The notes under the pieces: model-generated | Databases searched by the model: none | What the model saw: the letters and a program-made list of their open reading frames with translations, nothing else | Told to the model about the DNA's origin: nothing | DNA from: Oscillospiraceae bacterium | GTDB taxonomy: Bacteria; Bacillota; Clostridia; Oscillospirales; Oscillospiraceae | Assembly (NCBI GenBank): GCA_015067585.1 | Contig: SVMC01000006.1 | Coordinates: forward strand, 1 to 64,000 | Length of the DNA stretch: 64,000 nucleotides | Reading direction: 5' to 3' | Shown here: positions 1-9,163 of the stretch, piece by piece | How positions within the stretch are numbered: position 1 is the stretch's first letter | Layout: every line of letters starts with the position of its first letter | Position numbers and translations under genes: made by a program

Positions 1-213
1 GATTCCCATCATTGAGGTCATTTCAGTGGTCATATTTTCAAGGTCTTCGTCGGAGATACCCATCTGCTTGACGATATCATCCACCTGCTTGATGCCCAGT
101 TCCTTGGCGCATTTCAGGCAAAGACCTTCATTGTTGGTATTGCCGTTTTCAATCCTGGTAATGAAGATCACGGCAACATTCTTTTTACACTTGGAACAAA
201 GTGTCGGTTTCAT
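1..213 (-). CDS. Zinc-finger N-terminus of a Clp-like AAA+ ATPase (partial)
   Basis: The first 71 residues are present; the rest lies beyond the left edge. Two CxxC pairs (Cys6/Cys9 and Cys32/Cys35) form a four-cysteine zinc-binding module, followed by a charged helix rich in Asp/Glu and Met. From memory of the family, this kind of N-terminal finger precedes a ClpA/ClpC-type ATPase in Oscillospiraceae, where it probably recognises substrates or adaptors. The ATPase part cannot be seen here, so that assignment is inferred. The start ATG at 213 has GGGAGG upstream. Confidence 0.6.
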   Translation of the reverse strand, partial: MKPTLCSKCKKNVAVIFITRIENGNTNNEGLCLKCAKELGIKQVDDIVKQMGISDEDLENMTTEMTSMMGI

Positions 214-290
214 ATGGAAACCTCCCTTCCGGAAAACGCTGAATCAAAGTATAACAGAAAGTAGATAAAAAAGATAGAAAAACAGGGCAG

Positions 291-1697
291 TTAACTGACC
301 CGGTATGCGCCGCTGCCGTCAATGAGCAGGGCGGCACCGTCCTTTTGTGCGCAGACCTGTGTGGCAAAGCCCACATTTTTCTCCGTCAGGCACTGGCGAA
401 GGCGGCTGTCATAGACGGTAAGACCGTCGGTGCTCAGCACGGCGAGATAGCGGCCGTTGGCACTGATATCGAGGATCTCGGCATCCACCGCAATGCTTGC
501 AAGCTCTGTGCCATCGTGACCCACGGTGGTGATCTGATAGCGGCTGCCTGCCTGATTCATGTTGCGCACGATGGCAGCAAAGGAATCGGCCTGCAGGTCA
601 TAGAACAGAAGTTCACCGCCGTCATAGGAGTATTCTCCGTGACCGCTGCCATCGCTGCGGAAGAAGTGCAGGGCTGTTTCGCCAACGGCGCACAGACGAT
701 CCTCCGAAACGAAGTCCAATTCATAGACGAGATCGCTGCCAAGGGAAAGCTCCGCCACAGGTTCTTCCCGGTCTGTGGCAAAGAGCATGCAGGCAGTCTC
801 AAAGCTGGTACCGGTCTGCCCTAAGGCAATGGCGGCCAGAAGGTCTGCGTCTTTTGATACGGCGCACTGGCTGAGAAAGCGGGTGGAGGAGTACCAGGTG
901 TAGATCTCCGCGCCTGCACTGTTCAGTGCGGTCAGGACGGTCTTATAGCCGGGGCGGACAGAGGAATAGGCGATGCAGGAACTGTCAGACAAATGGGCAT
1001 CCAGCAGAGTACCGGGGACGGAGATCTGCATCTGCACGCCATTTCTGTAATGAAGGGTGGATATGGTGCTGTCACCGATCCCATAGCCCATGGCAACGGT
1101 GTCATTTGCCAGCAGAACAGGCAGCTGCATCGGATTCTGAACGGCAGCGGTCTCTTCGCCGTGTTTGTCAAAGCTCATCATACCGCTGACGGAGGCAATG
1201 ACCAGACCGTTGTGGAGGCTCAGATATTTGTTGTCATTGTGGGCATCGAAGGAGAACGCGGTGTTGTCTCCAGAGTAGCGCACGATTCGTACTGCCTGAT
1301 CCGCAAGCCGCCTGCCGCCAAAGACCACAAGGCAGACGATTGCCACGACCAGAGCAGACGCAGCAAAGAAGCTCCAGAACTTTTTGCTCTGCAGGAGTTC
1401 AGGATAACGGGAAGTCTTTTTTTCCTCCGGGTAAGATGCTTCTTCGGCTGCAGCTTGAGAAGTTCCATTCCGGTCATCGAAAAGCTGTTTCAAAAATGCG
1501 TCATCAGCTTGATCCACCGATGCGGCATCTTCTGTCACGGCGGTATCTTCCGAAGTTTCCTGCACAGCATCTATTACGGCAGGCTTCGGTTCCTCCGGAG
1601 TGTCCTCAGGTGCCATAGGCAGGGGAGAGGAAGCCGGAGATTCTTCCGTCTGAAGTTCTTCGATTTCAGGTGCCGGATGCTCAGTTTTATTCCACAT
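291..1697 (-). CDS. DUF5711-family membrane-anchored beta-propeller-like protein
   Basis: This 468-residue protein has a long acidic, Pro/Glu-rich cytoplasmic N-terminus (about residues 1-105). One membrane segment follows at about 107-128, then a roughly 340-residue extracellular domain built of repeating short beta-strand units, as in WD/PQQ-like propellers. The architecture matches DUF5711 proteins of Clostridia. No catalytic motif is visible and the function is unknown. It follows truA and overlaps its 3' end by 11 bases, so the two are probably co-transcribed. The family name is recalled, not searched. Confidence 0.65.
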   Translation of the reverse strand: MWNKTEHPAPEIEELQTEESPASSPLPMAPEDTPEEPKPAVIDAVQETSEDTAVTEDAASVDQADDAFLKQLFDDRNGTSQAAAEEASYPEEKKTSRYPELLQSKKFWSFFAASALVVAIVCLVVFGGRRLADQAVRIVRYSGDNTAFSFDAHNDNKYLSLHNGLVIASVSGMMSFDKHGEETAAVQNPMQLPVLLANDTVAMGYGIGDSTISTLHYRNGVQMQISVPGTLLDAHLSDSSCIAYSSVRPGYKTVLTALNSAGAEIYTWYSSTRFLSQCAVSKDADLLAAIALGQTGTSFETACMLFATDREEPVAELSLGSDLVYELDFVSEDRLCAVGETALHFFRSDGSGHGEYSYDGGELLFYDLQADSFAAIVRNMNQAGSRYQITTVGHDGTELASIAVDAEILDISANGRYLAVLSTDGLTVYDSRLRQCLTEKNVGFATQVCAQKDGAALLIDGSGAYRVS

Positions 1698-2451
1698 GGA
1701 AGCTTACCTCCGGTGTTTCATACCAAAGCTGGGTCATGTACAGGCCGCCCGGGGGAACGGTGGGGCCTGCGGCGGTGCGGTCGCCGCTTTCCAGGATGGC
1801 GCCCAGTTCTTCCGGACGGATCTTGCCTTCCGCCGCCCAGACGAGGGTTCCCGCCATGGCACGGGCCATGTTGTAAAGGAAGCCGTTGGCGCATACCTTC
1901 AGGCGGATGAGCTCATTTTCCCGCTCCACCGTGTAATAATGCACCGTGCGGATGGTGGATTTTACCTCTGTACCAACGGAACGGACGGCTGCAAAATCAT
2001 GAGTGCCAACAAACTGGTCAGCCGCTGCCTGCATAATGGTCTCATCCAGATGCTTGGGGTAGAACCATGCCCGGTTCACATAGAAGGGGTCACGGATGCG
2101 GGAATTGTAGATCAGATAGGTGTATTCCTTTTTAACACAGGAGCCGATGGCATTAAAGCTGTCGGGCATTTCTCTTGCGTCGGTGATCACGATGTCCTGA
2201 GGCAGATGGGTGTTCAGGGCGTAGGGAATGCGGTCCACGGGGATGCTGGATTCGGTGCGGAAGTTTGCCACATACCGCAGGGCATGGACACCTGCGTCGG
2301 TGCGTCCGCAGCCGGTGACATGGACACGGTGGCCCACCACCCGGGCGCAGGCTTTTTCCAGGGTTTCGCCCACGGTGATATTATTTTTCTGTACCTGCCA
2401 GCCATGGTACGCGGTGCCGACATAGGTTAAAAACAGGGCAATATTTCGCAA
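1687..2451 (-). CDS. truA: tRNA pseudouridine(38-40) synthase TruA
   Basis: TruA isomerises uridines 38, 39 and 40 in the anticodon arm of tRNAs to pseudouridine. The 254-residue length is normal for the family. The catalytic aspartate is Asp52 in the GCGRTDAGVHA motif. The start is a TTG codon at 2451 preceded by GGGAGGTATCCA; no ATG offers a better site. The gene follows ecfT by 15 bases, reproducing the ecfA-ecfA-ecfT-truA order that is widespread in Firmicutes. Confidence 0.95.
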   Translation of the reverse strand: MRNIALFLTYVGTAYHGWQVQKNNITVGETLEKACARVVGHRVHVTGCGRTDAGVHALRYVANFRTESSIPVDRIPYALNTHLPQDIVITDAREMPDSFNAIGSCVKKEYTYLIYNSRIRDPFYVNRAWFYPKHLDETIMQAAADQFVGTHDFAAVRSVGTEVKSTIRTVHYYTVERENELIRLKVCANGFLYNMARAMAGTLVWAAEGKIRPEELGAILESGDRTAAGPTVPPGGLYMTQLWYETPEVSFHVE

Positions 2452-2466
2452 TGGATACCTCCCGGC

Positions 2467-3270
2467 CTACAGGCCAAAGCTGCGAAGGACGATCACACCT
2501 GCCAGAAGAACGATGCCAACGGCAAGTGCCACATAGTCACGGCTGTGCATATGGAGCTGCTTCATACGGGTGCGGCCCTTACCGCCGTGATAGCAACGGG
2601 ACTCCATGGCCACGGCAAGCTCGTCCGCACGGCGGAAGGCACTGATGAACAAGGGTACCAGAATGGGGATCAGTGCCTTTGCACGGCGCATCAGATTGCC
2701 GGATTCAAAATCCGCGCCTCTGGCTTTCTGGGCGGAAATGATCTTGTCCGTCTCGGAAATGAGGGTGGGGATAAAGCGAAGAGCGATGCACATCATCATG
2801 GAAAGCTCGTGCACGGGTACTTTGATCTTCTTCAGGGGGTTCAGCAGCAGCTCCATGGCATCGGTCAGAGCAATAGGAGAGGTGGTATAGGTGAGAAGGA
2901 AGGTGCCGAAGATCAGCATAATAATGCGGGAGATCATAAAGAACGCATTGCGGATGCCTTCTCTTGTGATGGTGAAGATCCAGAAGGACCAGATCGGTGT
3001 GCCTTCGGTGTAAAAAAGGTTCAGAAGACCTGTCAGGACGATGATGATCAGCAGCGGCTTCAGACCCTTGACGATTACACTGAGGCGAATGGTGGAAAGC
3101 CACATGGACAGCACCAAGAAAGCTGCTACCACGGCATAGGATACATAGGATTTTGCGCAGAACAGGGCAACGATATAGACGCAGACCAGGATCAGCTTCG
3201 TTCTGGGGTCCAGCCTGTGAACGATGGTATCCCCGGGGAAATACTGGCCAAGCGTGATGTCTTTAAGCAT
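2467..3270 (-). CDS. ecfT: Energy-coupling factor transporter transmembrane subunit EcfT
   Basis: EcfT is the membrane scaffold that links two ATPases to interchangeable vitamin- or metal-binding S components. The 267-residue protein shows several hydrophobic segments, an N-terminal HRLDPRTKL motif typical of EcfT, and a cytoplasmic coupling-helix region with two Ala-Arg-Gly/Ala-type motifs (including SAQKARGADFESG). Its start overlaps the end of ecfA2 by 8 bases and has AAAGGAGG ahead of the ATG. No S-component gene is nearby, as expected for a group II ECF system. Confidence 0.93.
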   Translation of the reverse strand: MLKDITLGQYFPGDTIVHRLDPRTKLILVCVYIVALFCAKSYVSYAVVAAFLVLSMWLSTIRLSVIVKGLKPLLIIIVLTGLLNLFYTEGTPIWSFWIFTITREGIRNAFFMISRIIMLIFGTFLLTYTTSPIALTDAMELLLNPLKKIKVPVHELSMMMCIALRFIPTLISETDKIISAQKARGADFESGNLMRRAKALIPILVPLFISAFRRADELAVAMESRCYHGGKGRTRMKQLHMHSRDYVALAVGIVLLAGVIVLRSFGL

Positions 3271-4126
3271 GGCGGCCTCCTTTCAGCGAGAGGAGGGCCT
3301 GCAGAGCGGCATCCACAGTGTAAACCCCTTCTTCCACCGGAAGACCCAGCTGCTTCAGACGGGCGAATACCTGCGCCACCTGGGGCACATCGAGGCCAAT
3401 GTCCATCAGCTCACGGCTGCGGGAGAACACCTGCGCCGTGGGGGCATCCATGAAGACACTGCCGTGATTCATGACGATAATCCGGTCAACGGATGCGGCG
3501 ATCTCTTCCATGGAATGGCTGACCATCACGATGGCGGCGCCGCAGCGGCTGCGGTAATTGCGCAGCTGCGCAAGAATCTTTTCACGGCCTGCCGGGTCAA
3601 GACCCGCGGTGGGTTCATCAAGAATCAGGATCTTGGGACGCATGGCGATCACACCCGCAATGGCCACACGGCGTTTCTGGCCGCCGGAAAGCTCAAAGGG
3701 GGAGACCTCCAACAGATGCTCCGGAATGCCCACGAAGCCGGCAGCCTCCAGCACCCGCTCCCGGATCTCTTCCTCCTTCAGGTCCATGTTTTTGGGGCCA
3801 AAGGCAATATCCTTGTACACCGTTTCCTCAAAAAGCTGATATTCCGGGTACTGGAACACCAGACCCACCTGAAAACGGAGCTGACGGGTAAACTGGGCAT
3901 CCTTCCAGATGTTTTCCCCTCCAAAGAGGATCTCGCCGGAGGTGGGCTTGATCAGGCCGTTCAGATGCTGGATCAGAGTGGATTTTCCGGAACCGGTATG
4001 ACCGATGATGCCGACAAATTCTCCCTGCTCCAGACAAAGGGAGATATTCTCGATGGCGGTACGCTCAAAGGGCGTGCCTGCGCTGTAGATATGGCTTAGA
4101 TTTTTTGTTTCAAGTAGTGGTGCCAA
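3263..4126 (-). CDS. ecfA2: Energy-coupling factor transporter ATPase EcfA2
   Basis: This is the second ATP-binding subunit of the ECF vitamin/metal importer, 287 residues long. It has Walker A GHTGSGKST, a Q-loop, ABC signature LSGGQKRR and Walker B with LDEPTAGLDP. The reading frame is open further upstream to an ATG at 4189, but that would overlap ecfA1 by 80 bases. The TTG at 4126, eight bases after CGGAGG, gives a protein of the usual length beginning MAPLLETKNL and overlaps ecfA1 by only 17 bases, so it is preferred here. Confidence 0.92.
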   Translation of the reverse strand: MAPLLETKNLSHIYSAGTPFERTAIENISLCLEQGEFVGIIGHTGSGKSTLIQHLNGLIKPTSGEILFGGENIWKDAQFTRQLRFQVGLVFQYPEYQLFEETVYKDIAFGPKNMDLKEEEIRERVLEAAGFVGIPEHLLEVSPFELSGGQKRRVAIAGVIAMRPKILILDEPTAGLDPAGREKILAQLRNYRSRCGAAIVMVSHSMEEIAASVDRIIVMNHGSVFMDAPTAQVFSRSRELMDIGLDVPQVAQVFARLKQLGLPVEEGVYTVDAALQALLSLKGGRHA

Positions 4127-4994
4127 GGTTGGAACCTCCGGAGGATGAATTCGAGAAATAGTGGTACAGGGCATCGGCACATTCCTCAACGGAAAGAGCT
4201 TCTAAAGGAAGCTTGCAGCCGGCCTGATTGAGTGCATACAAAAGCTGGGTGGTCTGGGGCACACTGAGGCCAACACTCTGCAGCAGTTCCGGCTGAGAGA
4301 AGACCTGGCGGGGTGTGCCGTCCGCGATCACGGTGCCCTTGACCATAACGAGGATGCGGTCAGCCTGTGCCGCCTCCATCATATGATGGGTGATGAGTAC
4401 CACGGTAATGCCGCTTTCCCTGCAGAGCCGTTTTACAGTGGAGAGCACTTCCTGGCGACCCTGCGGGTCCAGCATGGCTGTGGGCTCGTCCAGCACGATG
4501 CACTTGGGGCGCATGGCGATGACACCTGCAATGGCGATGCGCTGCTTCTGACCGCCGGAGAGAAGATGAGGGGCATGTTCCCGGAATTCGTACATACCCA
4601 CCTGCTTCAGGGCATCATCCACCCGCTGACGGATCTCAGGGGGCAGTATGCCAAGGTTTTCCGGAGCGAAGGCGACATCCTCTTCCACCACATTGGCAAC
4701 GATCTGGTTGTCGGGATTCTGGAATACCATGCCCACGGTGCGGCGGATATCTATGAGTTTTTCTTCATCGGCGGTATCCATGCCATAGACGCAGATGCTG
4801 CCCCCCTGGGGCAGCAGAATTGCGTTAAAATGCTTGGCAAGGGTGGATTTTCCGCAGCCGTTGTGACCCAAAACCGCCACAAAGCTGCCTTCTTCGATGG
4901 AAAGGCTCAAATCTTCCAGCACAGGAACGGCAACCTTACCTTCCTGGGGCTCATATTGAAATGTAATACGGTTTGCCTGAATTGCTTGTTTCAT
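4110..4994 (-). CDS. ecfA1: Energy-coupling factor transporter ATPase EcfA1
   Basis: This is the first ATP-binding subunit of the ECF importer (294 residues). Visible motifs are Walker A GHNGCGKST, signature LSGGQKQR, Walker B with LDEPTAMLDP, and an H-loop LITHH. It pairs with EcfA2 as a heterodimer and powers EcfT. The C-terminal tail is rich in Ser/Gly and encoded in the region where ecfA2 initiates. It lies 12 bases after the methyltransferase gene, suggesting one transcript running from the PBP or methyltransferase gene through truA. Confidence 0.92.
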   Translation of the reverse strand: MKQAIQANRITFQYEPQEGKVAVPVLEDLSLSIEEGSFVAVLGHNGCGKSTLAKHFNAILLPQGGSICVYGMDTADEEKLIDIRRTVGMVFQNPDNQIVANVVEEDVAFAPENLGILPPEIRQRVDDALKQVGMYEFREHAPHLLSGGQKQRIAIAGVIAMRPKCIVLDEPTAMLDPQGRQEVLSTVKRLCRESGITVVLITHHMMEAAQADRILVMVKGTVIADGTPRQVFSQPELLQSVGLSVPQTTQLLYALNQAGCKLPLEALSVEECADALYHYFSNSSSGGSNLGTTT

Positions 4995-5006
4995 ATAGGA
5001 CTATCC

Positions 5007-5870
5007 TTAATCTTTTGACCAGCGGCCGGTGGCACCGCAGGGGAGCACCAGACCGGAACCGGTGACCGGCAGGCCCAGCTCATCACATTCGGAGTGACCG
5101 CCGAACTTGGGACGGAACACACTGTCCATAATGCAGCCCAGCACACTGGGTGCCAGTCCCGTGGTATAGGAATTGATGATGACGAACAGGGGATCGTCGG
5201 AAAGAACACCGGCTACCAGCTCCACAAAGGGATAGAGATTCTGCTCTAATTTCCAGATCTCGCCGGAAGGGCCACGACCATAGGAGGGAGGATCCATGAT
5301 GATAGCGTCATATTTTCGTCCGCGGCGGATCTCCCGCTCCACGAATTTTCCGCAGTCATCCACGATCCAGCGGATGGGGGCATTTTCCAGGCCGGAGGCC
5401 CGCGCATTTTCCTTGGCCCATGCCACCATACCCTTGGCCGCATCCACATGACACACACTGGCTCCTGCGGCGGCGGCGGCTAAGGTAGCACCGCCGGTGT
5501 AGGCGAAGAGGTTCAGCACATTGATGGGCCGTCCCGCGCCTCGGATGCGCTCCATGATATAGTCCCAATTGGCGGCCTGCTCGGGGAAAACGCCGGTATG
5601 CTTGAAATTCATGGGCTTGACATTGAAGGTCAGAGGGCCGTAATGGATCTGCCAGTGCTCCGGCAGCTTGTGCTCCGTCCATTTGCCGCCGCCGGCATTG
5701 GAGCGGATATAGCGGGCATCATATTTTCGCCACCGGGGATCGGTGCGCTTGGTGCGCCAGATCACCTGAGGGTCCGGACGAACCAGGAAATAACGGTCCC
5801 AGCGCTCTAATTTTTCACCGTCAGAGGTGTCCAGCACCTCATAATCCTTCCATTTGTCAGCTTTCCACAT
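5007..5870 (-). CDS. Class I SAM-dependent rRNA methyltransferase, RlmI-like
   Basis: The 287-residue protein has a Rossmann SAM-binding motif NLFAYTGGATLAAAAAG and a catalytic-type DPPSYGRG motif, as in the COG1092/RlmI group that methylates cytosine C5 in 23S rRNA. The N-terminal PUA domain of classical RlmI is absent; instead there is a Trp/Arg-rich N-terminus. The target base cannot be deduced from sequence, so no gene symbol is given. It lies between the PBP gene (35 bases upstream) and ecfA1 (12 bases downstream). Confidence 0.82.
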   Translation of the reverse strand: MWKADKWKDYEVLDTSDGEKLERWDRYFLVRPDPQVIWRTKRTDPRWRKYDARYIRSNAGGGKWTEHKLPEHWQIHYGPLTFNVKPMNFKHTGVFPEQAANWDYIMERIRGAGRPINVLNLFAYTGGATLAAAAAGASVCHVDAAKGMVAWAKENARASGLENAPIRWIVDDCGKFVEREIRRGRKYDAIIMDPPSYGRGPSGEIWKLEQNLYPFVELVAGVLSDDPLFVIINSYTTGLAPSVLGCIMDSVFRPKFGGHSECDELGLPVTGSGLVLPCGATGRWSKD

Positions 5871-5905
5871 GATTTGATATTTCTCCTGTTACTTAAAAGT
5901 ATGAG

Positions 5906-8491
5906 TTATTCTTCCGGTGTGGGATCGGAGGTGCCGACAGAACCCGGTCCGTGGACGGTACAGGTGCCTGCCTCACCGTTCCAGATACCCATGGAGGATA
6001 CGGTGTTGCCGGGAACAGAACCACAGTAGCTGTTGGCGATGCCGTTGCCGCCGTGACACCACTGCACACTGGTATGGCCGGTGCAGCTTTCCTCCGGCGC
6101 GTCGATCACAACGAGGCTTTGCGTTTCAGCGCAGCTTCCGTTTACATCGTTGCGGCAGGCATCCGTTGCCAGCAGTTCACTCTTGGTACAGATCTCAAAT
6201 TCCTTTTCTTCCAGTTCGGGCACATAGAACGAACCCTGATAGAGCTTGCGGTTTTCCTTGCCTTCCACCAGCTTGGACATGACCTTGCGCCACATGACCA
6301 CGGCGGGATTGGTATAGCTGCCGGAGAGGACGACTTCCTCCGGTTCATCAAAGCCGCACCAGACGGAAGCGGTGTAATGGCCGGTATAGCCGGAGAACCA
6401 GCGGTCATTGTTGTCGGAAGAGGTACCGGTCTTGCCGGCGACGGTCATGCCGCCGATGGCAGCGGGAGCACCGGTACCCACATTGACGGCATTTTCCAGC
6501 ATGAAGGTCATGGCCCATGCGGTGTTTTCACTCATGGCCACATGGCTTTCCTGGGTGTTGTCCAGAATGACATTGCCTTCGCTGTCCACAACCTTGGTAT
6601 AGGTACGGGCCTGACGGAAGACACCGTCGTTGGGGAAGGTGGCAAAGCCGGTGGCCATTTCACGCACGGTAATGCCGTAGGTCAATGCGCCGAGCGCCAG
6701 AGGTGCCAGTGCCTTATCCGTATATTCCTGATCGCCTACCTGCTCGTGTTCCACAAGGGAGTAGAGGTTGAGCTTGTTCTTTGCAAATTCAAAGGAGGCT
6801 TCCGGGGTCAGGTCTGCCAGAACATGGACTGCAATGGTATTGAGGGACTTGGCAACACCGGTGGCAACGGTCATGCTCTTGCCGGAAGTACCACCGCCTT
6901 CATTATGGGGCCAACCGTCCTTGTAGGGCTCGTCTTTATAAACGGAGCCGGGGGTGATAATACCGTATTCCAGCGCGGGTGCATAGACTGTCAGGGGCTT
7001 GATGGAGGAGCCGGGCTGACGCTGGGAGATGGTGGCACGATTGAGGGTGAGATAACCTTCCTTTTTGCCAACACCGCCTGCCATGGCTACAATATCGCCG
7101 CTTTCGTTATCTACTACGACGATGGCGGATTGGAGCTGCTGGGCACTGGTGGTATTGGGAACATTGGAAATATCTTCATAGACCTCGTCTACGATGGCCT
7201 GAGCTTCCAGATCAATGGTGGAATATACGATATAGCCGCCGGTCTTCAGCTGGGTCATGCAGGCATCGGCGTCCATGCCGGTCTTGGCCTGCAGATCGGC
7301 AACCACATCACGGATGACGGTATCCACAAAGTAGGAATAGTCCCAGACCTTTTCCACCAGGCTTTCCTCTGTCAGAACCGCATCGCAGTTGGGGCAGTGG
7401 AGGACTTCATAGGTGGTGGGAAGGGGGTCTTCTTCGCCTTTGTCTTCCGCGGCTTCTTCGCCTTCTTCTGCAGCGGCGGCTTCACGGTCAGCTTTCATCT
7501 GATCCAGCTCTTCCTGTGTATACTCCAGAGTCTCTACCCGCAGGGAGTATTCGCCCACCTGTTCGCCGCACTCATAGCAGTTATAGCTGTCCTCGGCACT
7601 GCCGTTGCGGAAGATGAGCTCCTGCGCAAGTGCTTCTTCATATTCACTTTCTGTGATGAAGCCCTGATCCAGCATCTCCGACAGCACGATGCCGCGGCGC
7701 TCTTTGTTATTCTCCGGGCGGATATAGGGATCATAAAGGGAGGGATTGTTTGTGATACTGATGAGGCTGGCGCATTCCGCTACCGTGAGCTGGTCCAGCG
7801 ATTTGGCAAAATAGACATTGGCGGCACTCTTGATGCCGTAAGCGCCTTCGCCAAGGTAAATGGTGTTGAGATACCATTCAATGATCTCGTCTTTGGTGTA
7901 TTTCTTCTCGAACTGCAGTGCCCTGAAGATCTCCTGCAGCTTTCTGCGCACGGTCACCTCATCATCACCGGTGAGGTTTTTGATGAGCTGCTGGGTGATG
8001 GTGGAGCCGCCGAAGGTATCGCCGGAGCCGAAGAACATGGCGCCGCAGGCACTGATGGTGCGCCGCCAGTCCACACCCTGATGCTCATAGAAGCGCTTGT
8101 CCTCAATGGCAATGGTGGCGTCAATCATTTTCTGCGGAATCTCTTCAAAGTCCACCCAGATGCGGTTTTCCGTGGCATAGATCTGCTGCAGCTCTTCATA
8201 TTCGCCGGTTTCCTTGTTCATAGCATAGATGAAGGAGGTCTGACTCAGAGAATAATCGTCCAGAGACATATCCGAGGAGACCAGAACATCATCCTTCATA
8301 TATTCTGCCAGATCCACGGAAAAGATGATACCGGCGATGACGGCGATGAGCAGCACGGTCGCAGCGGCACCGATGGTAAATTTGATCAGGAACCACAGCA
8401 CCCGGAGAATGATCACAGGAATACTGTCCTGGTCATTGTCCTTGCGCTTGCGCCGTTTGAGCTCCCGCAGTTTTTTCTTGTTGTCGTCCAT
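5906..8491 (-). CDS. Class A penicillin-binding protein (transglycosylase/transpeptidase)
   Basis: This bifunctional peptidoglycan synthase has 861 residues from the ATG at 8491, which has GGAGG eight bases ahead. The longer frame to 8566 runs into the promoter and is unlikely. A basic cytoplasmic tail is followed by a membrane helix at about 27-58. The GT51 glycosyltransferase has its catalytic Glu130 in EDKRFYEH. The transpeptidase shows SxxK at 495-498, SLN at 549-551 and KTGT at 687-690. Unusual: two CxxC pairs (305/308 and 366/369) flank an acidic insert between the domains, and the tail after residue 765 has seven cysteines. It is PBP1A-like, but the exact paralogue is uncertain. Confidence 0.93.
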   Translation of the reverse strand: MDDNKKKLRELKRRKRKDNDQDSIPVIILRVLWFLIKFTIGAAATVLLIAVIAGIIFSVDLAEYMKDDVLVSSDMSLDDYSLSQTSFIYAMNKETGEYEELQQIYATENRIWVDFEEIPQKMIDATIAIEDKRFYEHQGVDWRRTISACGAMFFGSGDTFGGSTITQQLIKNLTGDDEVTVRRKLQEIFRALQFEKKYTKDEIIEWYLNTIYLGEGAYGIKSAANVYFAKSLDQLTVAECASLISITNNPSLYDPYIRPENNKERRGIVLSEMLDQGFITESEYEEALAQELIFRNGSAEDSYNCYECGEQVGEYSLRVETLEYTQEELDQMKADREAAAAEEGEEAAEDKGEEDPLPTTYEVLHCPNCDAVLTEESLVEKVWDYSYFVDTVIRDVVADLQAKTGMDADACMTQLKTGGYIVYSTIDLEAQAIVDEVYEDISNVPNTTSAQQLQSAIVVVDNESGDIVAMAGGVGKKEGYLTLNRATISQRQPGSSIKPLTVYAPALEYGIITPGSVYKDEPYKDGWPHNEGGGTSGKSMTVATGVAKSLNTIAVHVLADLTPEASFEFAKNKLNLYSLVEHEQVGDQEYTDKALAPLALGALTYGITVREMATGFATFPNDGVFRQARTYTKVVDSEGNVILDNTQESHVAMSENTAWAMTFMLENAVNVGTGAPAAIGGMTVAGKTGTSSDNNDRWFSGYTGHYTASVWCGFDEPEEVVLSGSYTNPAVVMWRKVMSKLVEGKENRKLYQGSFYVPELEEKEFEICTKSELLATDACRNDVNGSCAETQSLVVIDAPEESCTGHTSVQWCHGGNGIANSYCGSVPGNTVSSMGIWNGEAGTCTVHGPGSVGTSDPTPEE

Positions 8492-8566
8492 TGAGGCATC
8501 CTCCAAGGCTGCCGTGCAGCCGGTCATTAAAAACATCGAAAACGATGAATGCGTATACGAATTCAT

Positions 8567-8594
8567 AATATAGTTATTATATCATATTTGTCAA
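8567..8594 (-). promoter_or_regulatory. Probable sigma-A promoter of the PBP gene
   Basis: On the minus strand, TTGACA (8589-8594) is separated by 16 bases from TATATT (8567-8572). Transcription would begin near 8560, which excludes the upstream ATG at 8566 as start of the PBP. The rest of the 384-base gap between the PBP and DUF1292 genes is AT-rich, with no further gene visible. Confidence 0.55.
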
Positions 8595-8819
8595 TCGATT
8601 GGAATCCAAAATACAAGTTCTTTTACTTAGTTTTTCCGGAATCAAAGCAACATAACAGCATAAACTAAGGGATAGGAAAAACATTTCGCTCAGAGATACG
8701 AAAAAGAATAAAATTGCGATTCCTGCGGAAACATGTGGAAGCAGTTGTTAAAATTAGACAATAATGGTAAGCCGGACGAATGCTTTTTGATGAAATTGTA
8801 TTCCCAGACAGATTTCCTC

Positions 8820-8847
8820 TTGATTTTTTACGCTTCTGTGGTAAAAT
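8820..8847 (+). promoter_or_regulatory. Possible promoter of the DUF1292 gene
   Basis: TTGATT (8820-8825) and TAAAAT (8842-8847) are separated by 16 bases and lie about 30 bases before the start codon. The match to the sigma-A consensus is moderate. Confidence 0.4.
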
Positions 8848-8875
8848 AAAGCCATCAATTCACAGGAGGCACCCA

Positions 8876-9163
8876 ATGGATACTGAATTTGGTCAGGATC
8901 TGATCACCATCACCGATGAAGACGGCAAGGAATATGAACTGGAGATTCTCTCTACGGTAGAGTATAATGGTTCTTTGTATTATGCACTGGCACCGGCCGA
9001 GACGGATGATGAGGAAGAAGAACTGGAAGTCAGCATCCTCAAGGCGGTGCAGGAAAACGGTGAAGAGATCCTCTGTGCCGTGGAGGACGAGGAGGAGCTT
9101 GAACAGGTTTATGAGCTTCTTATCGATCAGCTTTACGATGAAGAGGACGAAGAAGAGCTTTAA
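8876..9163 (+). CDS. DUF1292 domain protein
   Basis: A small, very acidic protein of 95 residues starting MDTEFGQDLI, with the ATG at 8876 preceded by CAGGAGGCACCCA. An upstream in-frame ATG at 8780 has no ribosome binding site. The pattern of alternating beta-strands (ITITDEDGKEYELEIL, then YYALAP) and a C-terminus of almost pure Asp/Glu matches the DUF1292 (YrzB-like) family of Firmicutes. Function is unknown. In many relatives the gene sits near RNA-metabolism genes. Here a 6S-like RNA follows directly. Confidence 0.8.
   Translation: MDTEFGQDLITITDEDGKEYELEILSTVEYNGSLYYALAPAETDDEEEELEVSILKAVQENGEEILCAVEDEEELEQVYELLIDQLYDEEDEEEL

Noticed and set aside
5951-8494. 847-residue open frame antisense to the PBP gene
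   Set aside because: It mirrors the codon pattern of the PBP gene on the opposite strand, has no ribosome binding site and no recognisable domain. The PBP has all its catalytic motifs.
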